Origin: Phoenix dactylifera
Taxonomy: Eukaryota; Streptophyta; Magnoliopsida; Arecales; Arecaceae
Direction: 5' to 3'
Length of the DNA: 64,000 bases
Assembly: GCF_009389715.1 (NCBI RefSeq)
Contig: NW_024067666.1
Location: 4,381,001 to 4,445,000 of the forward strand
In this document: one piece after another, positions 50,405 through 62,426 of the stretch
How positions within the stretch are numbered: position 1 is the stretch's first letter
Layout of the letters: the number at the start of each line of letters is the position of its first letter
Notes under the pieces: model-generated
The model's input: the letters and a program-made list of their open reading frames with translations, nothing else
Told to the model about the DNA's origin: nothing
Database searches by the model: none
Made by a program: the position numbers and the translations under genes

Positions 50405-53400
50405 TGCTGCTGCACCCCATCCCTTTGTCTGGGGAGCGCAGGTGAGTTGCATAGTTCTCTGGAGTTCTCTCCGGTAAGAATTTCTGCGTCTAAGAATTGA
50501 TCTTTGTCTTCAGCATCTGGTGTCGCCTTATGGCACCCCGATCGCGTACTCTCCGATGTATTCCCATGGAGCACTGTATTCTCACCCCTCCATGGCCGTG
50601 GTAAGTGTCGAATCCTCTGCCCCTCAGCTGCTGTTTTAGCTATTAATTGGTTTCTTGAAGGACAATAGCATTTTTCACCAAAAAAAAAAAAGGACAATAG
50701 CATTGCGGTGTTGTTTCGATAGGGCATGGCTTACCCAACTACCGAGCCATCGGATAACAAGGGAAGTTCCGGGAATGCTGGGGGTTCCCCAGGGAAGTCA
50801 GGGGATGGCGGTAAAGTGAGTTCGAGTACTGCGGAGAACGCCTCCCGAAGGTGAAATTTGCTTCTGACCAAGTCGACTGACTGAATATATTTGATTGACT
50901 TTGGGTTGTCAACGTTCTAGAGCTTCGTTGTGATAATGAGTTGCTTTGGTTACTTGCTTTTTAAGCAGCGGTGACAGTGGAAGCGAGGGGTCATCAGATA
51001 CAAGAGATGATAACACCGAACCAAGGGTATGCAATGGTTCGAGTTTATCTGTTTTCCAGTGGAGTTTTTTGTTATGTTAGAGATTCAAAAGAGTTCGTTT
51101 GCATCATACCATATCACCTCCTGGTAATTGTTGATATTTTAGTAATGCATTGGTCTCTTCCATGGAACACACGTATTTTTAAAGAACCAGAAGTCAATAG
51201 CTTAAATTAAACAGCGACTTGACTCTCATGGTACATCAGCTTAACCACTACTCTGATTAAGTCGAATGAAACATAGGTGTTATTTGGTGCTTCTTTGGTG
51301 TTACTCTGTCCGTCATTGGCTTGTAAATTAAAAATGCTTATTGATCTTGCTTAGGATGCATCATTATTCTTTTTTTTCATCTACAGGACTTATCTTCATC
51401 GAAAAAGAGAAGTTATGGCAATATGATGGCAGAAGGTGCGTTCTGTAGTGGAAATGCTTATTGTCCGTGATAAATTTCAAATTTATAATAACATAATATC
51501 TGCTCGGATTGGCTCAGTGGAAACTGCACAGCGCATCACTGCTGCCCAGTATGGTGGCGCTGTTGCTGAACCATCTTACAGTAGTAGGGGAAGATCTGCC
51601 ACAAAACTGCCAGTTTCAGCACCGGGGAGGATAGTGCTAACTAGTCCTCCAACTAACTTGAATATAGGGATGGATCTATGGAATGCTTCCCATGCTGGAG
51701 CTGTACCTGTTAGAGCTAGACCTACAAAAGCAGGTATTGCAACTGCAACAGGGAGATGGGATGGGGTCACAACTGAACAGCAGCGGATACAGGTAACACT
51801 TGCTAGATTTGATTTCTTACTCCAATTATGGATTTTATACACATTATTTACATATATATATATATATATATATATTCATTTTCTTCATTATGTGTACAGA
51901 TTGATCTTCTTAGAAAAATACGTTCGTGCCTTTTTGTTCAAGTTTTGACAATTGTACTCTCTTTTGCCTTGTTTAGTTTCTTAGATTTTTATCTACTCAT
52001 TATTCCTATCTTGGCAGGATGAACGGGAATTGAAGAGGGAGAGAAGAAAACAATCAAACAGGGAGTCAGCAAGGAGGTCAAGGCTACGAAAGCAGGTATC
52101 GTTTTCCTGCTTCCTTCTGAACATGTTAAATGTTTCCAAGGTCAAAAATGGAAGAAAAAAATGCTTTTGCTCACCTATTTTTTCCCTTGTTTTCTGATCA
52201 GAAGCAAGGTTAAACAACATATAGATAAGCATATGATTCACTTTTTAGTGATATCTACAATAAACACAAGGAGAATGATTTTTAAAAGATGTAGAAATTA
52301 GATGCATCAATAGCTGGGATGTTGAGTGCTTCTGGTAGTAAATGGAGAGAATAGCTCTAGAAGTTTTTGACTGAGTTGTATACTAGGGGCTTAAGGTTAC
52401 AAAGGAGGAAGGGGTGGGGGGCTATGCACAAGGGCAATACTTCTCGTGATATGCTTCAGTAAGGAAGAAAATATGTTGTATGCTTTAAGTTCATGCAAGA
52501 AGGATTAAAATTTTGCCCCATTTTGGTTAGATAACTTGTCAGCAAAAGTTGAAATGTTTTGGCTAAAATCATTCAAAAACCAGTTTGCCAATTAGTGATG
52601 TGTTCAGATTGTTTTCTACTAATTCTGTGATATAATTAACTCAAAACAGGCTGATTTTTTCACTGTATGTTTTGATTTCTGTTTTTGGTTTGAGCTCTTG
52701 AAACATTAAAATATGTTTTCATCTGAATGCTTTAATCTAAATGAGGTTCTTAACCATATAATATGCACGAATGTTTAGAATATTAAACTAGGCCGGTTTC
52801 ATTAATAGATTGTCTTTTCTAAATGAGCTCTTAAGAATGAGGTGTATGCTAGCTGAAGGGCACTTTGTCTTTCAATTGTAAGAATAAGTGAGATATGCCA
52901 GTTGCATGTAGTCATGCGACCAACATTCTGTGTGACTATGTCACTTATGAAGCTTAATGGGACAATGTTATCAGTCAATGATTAAGTTCAGTAACAATGA
53001 TTTCTAGAATACATTTATCTTCATGCAAGGCAGGCAAATATTGAAATCTTGAAGATAATTGATGAAAAAATATTAAGTTACCAATAGAATCGGATGACAA
53101 TTTATAAGGTCAAAAATTGAAAAATGGTATTGGATAATCTCAAAGAATGCATGCATACTAAGTCTTGTGTGGAAAGTTAGCAGAAAGATGGAAGCCTCGA
53201 GCTCAAGGGCCTACCTCAAAATAAAAGATGATCTATCACATTACAGTACAAAAAGGCTCAATGGTGTAATATCCTTAGAGATGAGATTGTTGAGTTGGAT
53301 ATGTGGTGAAACCTTGAAGGGTATGCCAAGAACCAGTACATTTTGAAAGTGCATGAATTGCACTAATTGGATACAAAGTGGTGGAATGATTCACAAGACA

Positions 53401-53478
53401 TGGTCATCTCTACTATATGTACCAGGAAAGGCTTCCTTACACAGCTCCAAAGTCTGAAGCTTCACGTGCCGCCTCCCC

Positions 53479-53509
<31 letters not shown>

Positions 53510-55410
53510 TATATCAAAATATCCATTTTTGCAATGTACACTTGTTGCTCAGAAAAAGAAAAGGGTATCTTCCTTCATATGCCCCAGCCTACCCACCCAA
53601 GATTGGATTGCTAAGTTGGATCTATGATGAAACCTTTAAGGATACGCGAAGAACAAGTTTGTTTTGAAAGTGCAGGATTTGGATACAGTGCGGGCAGTTG
53701 GTTCATAATATGTGGTCATCTCTACTATATATAATGGGATAGGCTTAGAACACCTAAGACACCTCCAAAGCCCAAAGCCTCACACTTCCCAAAAAAAGGT
53801 TCTATCAAAATTTCTGGTTTTGCATGCGCATCTGTTGCCCGAAAAAAGAAAAGGGCACCTTCCCCTGCATGCTTGAGCCCCACTGCCCAATCCCCCCTGC
53901 CTCCACATGGTGCTTGGCTTCCCATGAGCCCTTTTCGATGGAATCAGAGCTGTCCACTAACCATGTGCGATGCATGTGCATATCCATTGCATGTGCTGGA
54001 ACAGTGTGCAATGAAGATTGAAGAACGCCTTACTAAGATGACCGGCTTTTATTCATGTCAAAGGATCAGGAAAGAGGATGCAAGAATTTAACATGACAAG
54101 GAAGAAATCAGAAATCTGGCAATGATGATGAATGCAGCTCCTAATAGAACGAACAGGCAAAGGGCGAAGAAAGTATCACAAAGCTGACCATAGTATCGGT
54201 AACGCTTGTTGATTATGACTATGGTTATGTTACAAGTTTAGAACTAGTCTTTTTGTTCGTATTTTTTTTGTACCCCTAGAGTTCTTCGTGATATGCTGTA
54301 AATGGCTCCTCATCAATTATGCTATCAGTGTGGAATGTTATTATTTTCCTAAGCTAATTAGTGTTGGTCCTTCTTCATGATTACTCCTGGAAGCTGGGTG
54401 TATGACTACAATAAGAAAATTCCTGCTGTACCTTTTTGTCAGTTTCCTTTATATTAGTTGCTTATCTTGTAAGTAAAAGTTTGTGCTTGTAATATCAAGA
54501 CTTGTATCTTTGGTCTTGATGGCACCTTGGAAGTCTCATACTCATTTATTTTTTTTTCTTTTCTATTATTCATTAACTGGAGTTGCTGGAGCCTAATTGT
54601 CTCTCTCTTCACTGATGCCAGCAAGAATGTGAGGAGTTGGCAAGGAAGGTGGATGAACTGAACGGTGAGAATAGTGCACTAACTTTAGAGGTTGAAAATC
54701 TCAAGAAATTTTGCAGGGATCTGAAGGCAGAAAATGAGTCATTAGAGGTGAGCTATACTTCTCTTTTTTCTCTTCTTTTACCTTTTCGATGCCAGCCTTG
54801 ATTATTATTTTCATTTATCATTAAACCATTATCTATTTGAAAGAATTCATCAAGTCTGCAGAAGTATTATCATTCTCTAATAATGCTGTACCATTAACTG
54901 TAGTGAATAATTGAAATTTAACCTTAACGTCATCGGAAGAATTCTCGTAATGTCTCTGCATCCTTTCTAAATGTGGATCACTATTGGCATGCTGGTCACT
55001 CTTAACTTTCAAATCAGCCCTCCTTCCAACAAAGCTGTCCCACAACAATTCTTCTTTCGAAAGCCATGCATCATCTTACTTCTAAGTGGCCATGTTTGTC
55101 CTTATTCCCTTGTTATGGTGCTTGTGTTGGAAAGATCCAATCTCTTGTCCTTCAACTCTCTTCGTTATGTTAACAGAATTTCTACTGCTTTTAAAAAATA
55201 ATTCGATCAAACTAAACGTATTTACTGCAACAGGCAGGCTTGACTCGCTTCTTTGGGGCTGGTGTAGCTTCTGCTTTAGGCTGCAAGGTTGAGTCATCAG
55301 CAGCTGAGTCATCAGCAGTGGCATCAGTTGGTGGTGACGGCAGTGACCATGTTCATAAAAGTCAAGTTGATTCCAATCGGAACAATGGGAAGTTCTATTC
55401 TGGCATTTGA
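50142..55410 (+). CDS. G-box-binding bZIP transcription factor (GBF type, group G), start unresolved
   Basis: GBFs bind CACGTG-type G-boxes as dimers in the nucleus. Exons: first coding exon to 50441, then 50514-50600, 50723-50850, 50969-51026, 51387-51435, 51518-51792, 52018-52095, 54622-54747, 55234-55410; phases agree and give about 425 aa. The N-terminal MFMR/proline-rich part has VFSDWAASLQAFYG, 16 alanines and PHPFVWGAQHLVSPYGTP. Exons 3-5 are Ser/Gly/Asp-rich. The basic region is RKQSNRESARRSRLRKQ (exon 7), with the leucine zipper in exon 8 (ELARKVDELNGENSALTLEV). Family members begin MG, then acidic residues. Here ATGGG at 50143 is one base out of register with the GSAEE frame, and no in-frame ATG was found upstream in the exon. 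Intron 7 (52096-54621) holds a tandem duplication. Confidence 0.92.
50367..50414 (+). repeat. GCN trinucleotide run encoding 16 alanines
   Basis: GCC GCA, ten GCG, three GCT and GCA codons form an uninterrupted alanine tract in GBF exon 1, just before PHPFVWG. Long GCG runs are slippage-prone, so the length may vary among individuals. Confidence 0.9.
50658..50704 (+). mobile_element. Minimal retroposition scar: 15-bp direct repeats around an A-tailed 17-bp insert
   Basis: AAGGACAATAGCATT is repeated exactly at 50658-50672 and 50690-50704. The 17 intervening bases read TTTCACC followed by an A run. A 15-bp target duplication with an A tail fits a LINE-driven insertion truncated to almost nothing. 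It sits in intron 2 of the GBF gene, about 20 bp before the exon 3 acceptor. Confidence 0.6.
51848..51874. repeat. (TA)n microsatellite in GBF intron 6
   Basis: About 13 TA units lie between exon 6 and exon 7 of the GBF gene. Confidence 0.85.
53284..53880. repeat. Tandem duplication, ~315-bp unit, in GBF intron 7
   Basis: Copy A begins near 53284 (AGTTGGATATGTGGTGAAACC) and copy B near 53602 (AGTTGGATCTATGATGAAACC). Shared blocks in the same order are TTTTGAAAGTGCA, TGGTCATCTCTACTATATRTA, GGYTTNGAAC/ACACAGCTCCAAAG, ATCAAAAT and GAAAAGGG. Copy A additionally carries a (GA)n run at 53480-53505. The copies are clearly diverged and noncoding. Confidence 0.75.
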
Positions 55411-56716
55411 TAATCCTGAATCAACGTCGAGGTGAATTTAAACCTTTTTATTCCTCAACCATCATTCTAGGAGCCTTGACTCTTTTTTGCCCGTGAAGAG
55501 GGTACGTAAAGCTGCCAGTATACGTGGAACAGATTCTGAAGAGCTGCCAGTGTACGTGGAACAGATTCTGAAGAGCTTTTGAGTTTTTTTGGAGATTATA
55601 GGTCATTGAAGATTACGCTGGGAAAAGGGAGGGGTTTACGGATTGATGTAGCAATTTTTTCGTTGCTCCAGATTATTTTTCTTCCCCCCTTCCCCTTCTT
55701 TACCATCTTCTTTCTTTCTTTGTTTTTTCTTTTTTTGGCTAACAAGTTCGTCGATTATGACTTCTTGCCAAAGAGAAGTTTGCTAATTCTGACAAAAGAG
55801 AGAGAAATTGCTCTCATGTCGGCATCAATCCCATGCCTCTGGTACAAAAACTTGGTGACTGCCTGAAAGTGTGTAGTTTTTCTTTCAACTTTTATAAAGT
55901 GAGATGCATGTCTTTATGGGATTGTGCTGTAATTTACTTCCACCTCGCCTATCTCAGGAAGATTTCTCATGTTGTAGTTGGGAAACAATCTCTTGCCTTC
56001 CCCCTACCGTTAATGTAGTGAAAGCATAATTGGGTCTTCCAAGTAGTGAACTTGCCGTTTCTGGAAGAAAACTGTAATCATGGGCTAAAATGGCTCCAAA
56101 AGATGCATGCTTAGATCAAAATCCAATCTCCTTAAGAATCAATTTTAAGGCATCAAAAAACTCGGCGAAAGCACCATCTTGATTCATTTCAGAATAACAC
56201 CACCATTATTGGAAAGCTTTGATCCAAACAAGGCCGAGAGGTCTCACATCTGAGACATCATTGCTCAAATACAAGCTTAATTCTACCGTATGGAGGATTT
56301 GCTTTGAACTGATACTTTGCATGTAACATTCCTCAAAAGTCTCATTAATTGAAGCAAAACCCTCCACCAAATCTGCTTAACATGTCCCAAACTGGTATGA
56401 TTTCAACTGATAAATTAGCTCTCATTCTGTTTCTCATGCAATCGAAGACTGTAAAGCTAGAAAGAAAACTGAACTAGCAACATGAAGCTGAAAAGTAAGT
56501 TACAGATCAAGGCTAGTGTCACCATCTGGAAAGAGAGTATCAAAGCCAGTGTACACCATGCTAACTTCAAATGACAACTACTTCAAATAATATGGATATT
56601 TACAGCTTAGGTAAGCAGAAAACATAGATGAAAAATTTACACTGCATAGTGCCTCATCAGATTAGACGCCGGCATATAATGGATAAGGATCTGCCAAGTG
56701 GCAGGCATGCTGAAAG
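55411..56716. other. Tail-to-tail region between GBF and HVA22k-like genes
   Basis: GBF 3' UTR presumably occupies the first several hundred bases. It includes a 32-bp tandem duplication (listed separately) and a CT/T-rich stretch at 55670-55740. The right part, up to the HVA22k-like stop at 56717, probably includes that gene's 3' UTR on the minus strand. No other gene is recognised. Confidence 0.45.
55511..55574 (+). repeat. 32-bp tandem duplication in the GBF 3' UTR
   Basis: GCTGCCAGTATACGTGGAAC at 55511 is repeated as GCTGCCAGTGTACGTGGAAC at 55543, and both continue AGATTCTGAAGA. Only one base differs, so the event is recent. It lies about 100 bases after the GBF stop codon. Confidence 0.85.
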
Positions 56717-58874
56717 TCAATTATCAGCATCTGACCCTGAATCATGAGTCTCTTGTCTTGTGGGTGGACTTGGGCCCTCAATCATGTTCTGCCCTTGTGG
56801 TCGTACTGGATGAGTGATATCCTTCAACATCTGATTAGCTGATTCCAGAGATTTTATAAAAGAATCAGCCAATTGTCAGGAAGAGCTGACACACAATTCC
56901 TTAAACAAGCTAGCAAGAACAATTGAAAAAGTCCAGAGGAGACTGGAACTACAGAAGAAAAATTTAATGAAATGCTTAATTATAAAAATCAACAAATGTT
57001 GCTAGTTTGTCAAGTGGATGTATCTGACATGCTAGGTTCCAGCAAAGAAAAGCGCATAAAGACTAGGGGGTCTCTGAGATATGACCCAAGAAAATTATGG
57101 ACTTGCTGGATAAAAGATATTAGTTCACTAAAAACAAAACTTGCTATTTTTCTCCACTCTCAAATACATGTAGGAAAATGTCCAAATCTTTTTGACATCC
57201 TATGGTAGAAATAAAAGAAAAAAAAAAAGAAAAAGAAGAAGAAGGAAATCTTTTGACAAATATTGATAGGGAACCTAAAGTGAACCCTGAATGACCAAGG
57301 GCCCAAGGACAAGATTTGAGAAAGCACAGGCTTAATCTAGATCTTTATTACTTATAATTAGCTCAAACAGTATCCCAAGAAAGCCTCTGGAAAACCCATT
57401 GTCATATGTTGAAAATTAAAACAACTTGGGTCATGATCCAGCATAAAAGAAAAATCATAAATGGGAAAATAACATTCATGCATGTCCTGATATGCTTTTC
57501 AGTACAAGCAGGTTTGTCTAACATATGCCATGAGATGACAAAGAGTAATAAACCGCTAAAAAAGATTTGAGTCTTCATACCTGTCGTAGCACACTTAACA
57601 ACCAGAGCTTTCATAAACTGAATTTCTCCATCGTGTGTGCTCATAAACTTTTCCTGAATGTTTAACAAAATCTCATTTATCATTATCTTATGAAAAACAT
57701 ATATCCAACATTATCGATGAAAAAAAGATTAGAAGTCTGAATTCTGCATACCACGCCTAGCTTACATACTACAAATGACATTTAAAATGGTAGCCAACAG
57801 ACGATTATTAGACAAGGGTCAGCTAAACCCATCAACATTATGATGGCAGGTATTGCTGTTTATAAGTTGCAGAGCTTGGATTCCATAAAATATTTGATGA
57901 GAAAAATTTGCAAAAACTTAAATGTTACACAATCAGGACTAGCTTACATGGTACAAATAACTTCTAAATAGTAGCCAAGAGATTGTTAGACAACGGTTGC
58001 CTAAAGACTAAACCATTCGACAATGTGATAGTAGATATTTCTGTATAAAATAAAGGTATTCTCTTTAAAGGGTTTGGCACATCGGGCACTTAAAAAGACA
58101 AAATATGAAGAATCATTTGAGTCATATTCCAAAAGTTTCAAAATACGAAACAGGCCGCACAGCATGATAACTGCTCAGAGTTCACAACTTCACATATATA
58201 ACATTTTTCCAAACCACACAGGAGCAAAAGGATGTCTAAATTTAATTACAGGACCCACCTATTAATTCAATTAAAAGAGGGGCATAGCAAGAAACGTACG
58301 ATTTCAGTGGACAAGAAACCAAGTAGACGATCAACTCTAGCCTGATGTTTCAACAGGAATGGACGCAGGTGCCTCGCATATAAATGTTTTGATCCCTGAA
58401 ATATTGCAACAAACAAGCAAACTGTGTAGTCACCTTAAAGACTTACTGATATGACCAATCCGATGCATGTCTATATTATGGAACTTCAAAACTAAGCATC
58501 GAGTGGACAGAATGCATAGAGGGCTATCCAAGTCAACAATCCACACAACTGATCAAAATTGACACTGTTCGAAATTATTAAGCCATAAAGCATGCTTTTT
58601 TGAACATGGCTATGCCTATGCATACATGGTCAAAAATGGATAATATTTTAGTATTATGACATATAGCTTATGCCATTGTGTAAGGGTTCGAATATTTTTT
58701 TCTGGACCTGACCCAGTGTCCAAAGATGCCCAAAAGAACGGGTACTTAATTACCTACTAGAATGTGGATCAACTTGAAACAAGGTCCAGTCATTGAGCAG
58801 GTTGGGCTAAGATTGGGCATCTGAATTCGGTCAGGTCACAATAGGTAAATAAGTCAAGATGTGTGTGTGTGAGT

Positions 58875-58916
<42 letters not shown>

Positions 58917-61900
58917 TTCCTCCATCCTCCTCCCCCTCCCCCTCTCTCTGCTCCTTTTACTCCTACCAGTGACAACCCTGCTCCCTTCCCTGCCTCACTC
59001 CTCCATTTTTGTCACTGTCCCCTTTTCTCCTACGGTGCTACCCCAAACCCATCACTCCTCAAAACATAAATCTGGACCATAACCAAACCGCCGAAGCCTA
59101 CCAGATTGGCAAAAGGATCAAGGGAAGCCATGTACGCCCAAGGAGGAGTAGGGGGTGGACTTAGACAAGGAAGAGGCAATGCGAGAGACTGAGGATTGGG
59201 AAGGGGGGTTGGGGTAGACAACGAAGAGGGAATGGGACAATCTGAGAGTGGAGATAGGTAGCCAGTTGGCTTGGAGGGGGAGGGAGCCACTGTAGCTGAA
59301 TCCAGGGTTAGGTGGGAAGTAAGGGTACTGGATAGGATTACAATGAATGAATGTGCCTACGAATTCATAGAATATCCTAAATCATAGAATTTATTTTATA
59401 CACTAGAATAATTTCTGATGTTTTAAAAAAAAGCTCTATGGCCAGCTAAAATGAATATTCTGATATATAGAGCAAATCTGTTATGGAGTACAAATTACAT
59501 ACATTACCAGATGGGAGTTGGAGCCAAACAAGAAAAGCAAACTTCATGTGGTAGTAGAATGGAAACCTGAAAATATGACAAGACAACCACACTAAATTAT
59601 AAATTTTTTGATTCAATAGCGAGTAAGGCCTTCACCTTAAATCAGCTCGAAATGAACATATCAACAAATACATGTTTAAAAAAAATTTAATTGCAGCATG
59701 TTGGCATTGCTAATTGTAAGGATCCAAAAAGCATTTGTTTAGCTGAATGCCAGAGAATATTATCCTAATCTTGCACATGATGAAGATTACAATAACAGCC
59801 AAATTGTTATTAAGCAAAAACTTAATTCTCTCATGATCTTGTTTAAAATCTAAACTAAACTACAAAGTCACATCTAGGTAAGGATTTATCTGTCCAACCA
59901 CTGAAATTTTCCATATAGTATTGTGATTTTCAGGGCTATGCAGAACTCCGTAGTACCTTTCGTGCATGCTATTCATAGATTATGAAGCAAAAATACATGG
60001 ATATGGCAGGGTCAAACTCAAAGTATATCTGGAATCATGAAGGAATCTTCCCAGACATAAGCCATAGTAGTATCAGTTATTGGCGCACAAACTGTCCATC
60101 TACTGAAATTTTCCATGTAGCATTGTGATTTTCAGGGTTATGCAGAACTCCATAGTTTCTGGAAAAGACCCTTTGGTGCATGGTATTCATAGACTATGAA
60201 GCAAAAATGGATGGAACTGACAGGGTCAAACTCAAAGTATATCTGGAATCACGAAGGAAGCTTCCCAGAGAGAAGCCATAGTCGTATCAATTCTTGGTGC
60301 ACAAACTGAAATGTCACTAGTTCTTGCACCCAAAACCACTAGTTTTCCAGACATAACAAGTCATAACAATATGATGGAGATCCTGCATATATATCAACCA
60401 AATAATCCAAAATCTAACATTTAAATAATTAATAAATCAGATCAAGTTTTTATGCAAATAAATATACCAGGAAAGAATTTTGTCAGAGAACACTTCCACA
60501 AGACTGAAAGATCCATAAGCTGCAAATTTCAAAAAACATGAGTTTAATTATCAGTTACCAGAAAGGGTTGGAGGCCTAGACAACAACAAGTACATAATAA
60601 AGAGAATGCCATGTATTTCTGTCAGGAAATAACTGTTTTTCTGTCTGAGTACATAAACAACAAGCAGCACTTTTGCAACTGTTTGCTGAAATATTAAATT
60701 GGGTACAAGAAAGTTGAAGGTAAAATCTTCATAACATTATGAAAAACAAGAGCTCCTTAAAAATATTTGGCCTTGATGCCTTCTTGATGACATGAAGGTA
60801 TAGATTGTATTACACATGCACTATTTAATGATAATCAGTGCTATTCACATGCCAAGAATTCAACAAATGAGTGGATGAAGCAAATCGAGGTTGATTGCCT
60901 CTTCATCCACCATCACAATACAACCAATCAAGGTTTAAACTACCTGTATGTTACCAGTATAGTAAGGTCCCATACATTACAAAGTTCGCCTGCCAGTTCC
61001 AGCATAGCAGAACTGGGATGTCATACCATGTGTCAGTATAGTACAATACTAAGGCACATACTAATGCTAATAACTTACTACAATGGAACCGCATAACTGA
61101 TGTGGATCGGTGCATCAGTAGTTCAATCCAAAGCTACCAACACATTTGACTGCATTAATCTTTCATGCGCTATATTGCTTGTGCTTCTCTTCAAATTTTT
61201 CTTGCGATCCTATTTACCTCTTGGATTGATACCTTTCATCTACATAATTGGCTGTTCCCATGTTATCAAAGGCAACTGAAAATCTATCTAGTCATGTAGG
61301 GAAATGGCATCAATTCTAAAATCTGCTTTGTTTGTGAGAAGACCATGATCACAAGATTCCCTTCTACACAGGATATAGAAAAAACAAGCCTTTACATACA
61401 AGATGATTAATGTTTAATGAAACTTGTGAGACAAAACATCACGAAAGAAGAATAGCCAAAGTTTCCCACAAATAAATCTCCTTTATGTAATCAGGTAGCT
61501 CGGACAAAAGGTTACACTTAACTGGGTTGTTAAGAATCCACGGATTCAGGCACCTTTCCTCAGTCCTTTCCCATGATTCAACATTTACAAGTTAGATTTT
61601 AAGCAGACAAAATTAATGAAACCATGGACAAAATGGATATCTGGTACATAATCCTATTTGACCTAGCATTGTAAATCTCTTATAGTAATAGTCTTGGTAC
61701 CGCTAGGCCAAAAATCACTAAAGTAGGTGCTGAATCAAAAGAAGAAGAAGAAAAACACGCAGAGGAATACATAAGGTGATGATTACAGGTCATTTCTTAC
61801 TTGGTCATAAATATGGTGTGTCAAATAGGTAATATAAAGAAAACTAGAACTATATTATATATTTTTTTCATTGATCCCTTAAAGGCAATTATTGCGACAA

Positions 61901-62426
61901 CAAAAAGGACTGTTTGCACCGTACATCTTTTAGCGTAGAGAGAGAGAGAGAGGGAGTACAACGAGAGAGAAGGATCACCATTTTGAATTATGAACCAACA
62001 TACAACCATTGTCATCACTAACCTGCCCAATACAAGAGCCACTTTTCTTGCTCATTCCGGTCTTTCTTCTCTATAGCCTTGAACGTAGAGTAAATGGGCA
62101 AACCGATCCCTACTGTACAGCTGCACAAACGAAAAGCAAGTGATATAAAAACATGAGATATCAAAGATAGTGTTTTCACGGCTTATGTTTGACAATTCAA
62201 AAATCTTTTGACCAGTAAAGAGCAATACAAGCAGTTCTATTGCATATACAATAAACATCAAGCAATTTAATGGGTCATGTTTCTTGGTCAAACAGTTAAT
62301 TTTTTTACATGCAAAGCACAACCTCTACATGCCAAATATAATTTTAAAAAATGACACTAAAGCTCACCAAGCTGTTCTAATAACAATGTTAGAACCAATC
62401 GGGCAAAGCAGCAAGCGCAATCCAAC
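56717..62426 (-). CDS. HVA22K: HVA22k-like TB2/DP1 family protein, first exon not in view
   Basis: HVA22 proteins are plant relatives of yeast Yop1/REEP reticulon-like proteins that shape ER membranes; some are ABA/stress induced. Exons in transcript order: 62426-62368, 62120-62023, 60519-60468, 59566-59503, 58395-58300, 57653-57581, 56838-56717, giving 187 residues plus a missing N-terminus of about a dozen. Landmarks: VGLRLLLCPIGSNIVIRTAC, CTVGIGLPIYSTFKAIE, LLYWAAYGSFSLVEVFSDK, WFPFYYHMKFAFLVWLQLPS, GSKHLYARHLRPFLLKHQAR and a hydrophilic tail ending DSGSDADN. These follow Arabidopsis HVA22k. The donor after exon 59566-59503 was set at GTATGT because the GT five bases earlier would break the frame. 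Acceptors and donors are otherwise unambiguous. The 5' exon (MALxG-type) was not found between 62427 and 64000. Confidence 0.9.
57745..58055. repeat. ~182-bp tandem duplication in an HVA22k-like intron
   Basis: CTAGCTTACATACTACAAATGACA near 57757 recurs as CTAGCTTACATGGTACAAATAAC near 57939. Both copies then carry AGTAGCCAA or GGTAGCCAA, TTAGACAA and AATGTGATAG/ATTATGATGG. Diverged and noncoding, in the intron 57654-58299. Confidence 0.65.
58861..58916. repeat. (TG)n(GA)n microsatellite followed by a CT/CCTCC-rich tract
   Basis: A short TG run leads into about 45 bases of GA repeat. A C/T-rich stretch follows to about 59040 and a G/A-rich stretch from 59130 to 59290, making a strand-asymmetric block within the HVA22k-like intron 58396-59502. 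Confidence 0.8.
59890..60307. repeat. 202-bp tandem duplication in an HVA22k-like intron
   Basis: Copy 1 starts at 59890 (CTGTCCAACCACTGAAATTT) and copy 2 at 60092 (CTGTCCATCTACTGAAATTT). Nearly the whole unit matches, including GTGATTTTCAGGGCTATGCA, CAGGGTCAAACTCAAAGTAT, ATCTGGAATCA and AAGCCATAGT. Identity is roughly 85-90% by eye. It occupies almost half of the intron 59567-60467. Confidence 0.85.

Noticed and set aside
50067-50727. Minus-strand open frames of 117 and 170 codons with Arg- or Pro-rich runs
   Set aside because: They are shadows of the GCG/alanine-coding exon and adjacent GBF exons on the + strand.
60950-61110. Possible further copy of the GTACC-rich element (CCCATACATTACAAAGTTCGCC)
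   Set aside because: Only scattered similarity, with no inverted ends and few GTACC motifs, so it was not counted as a member.
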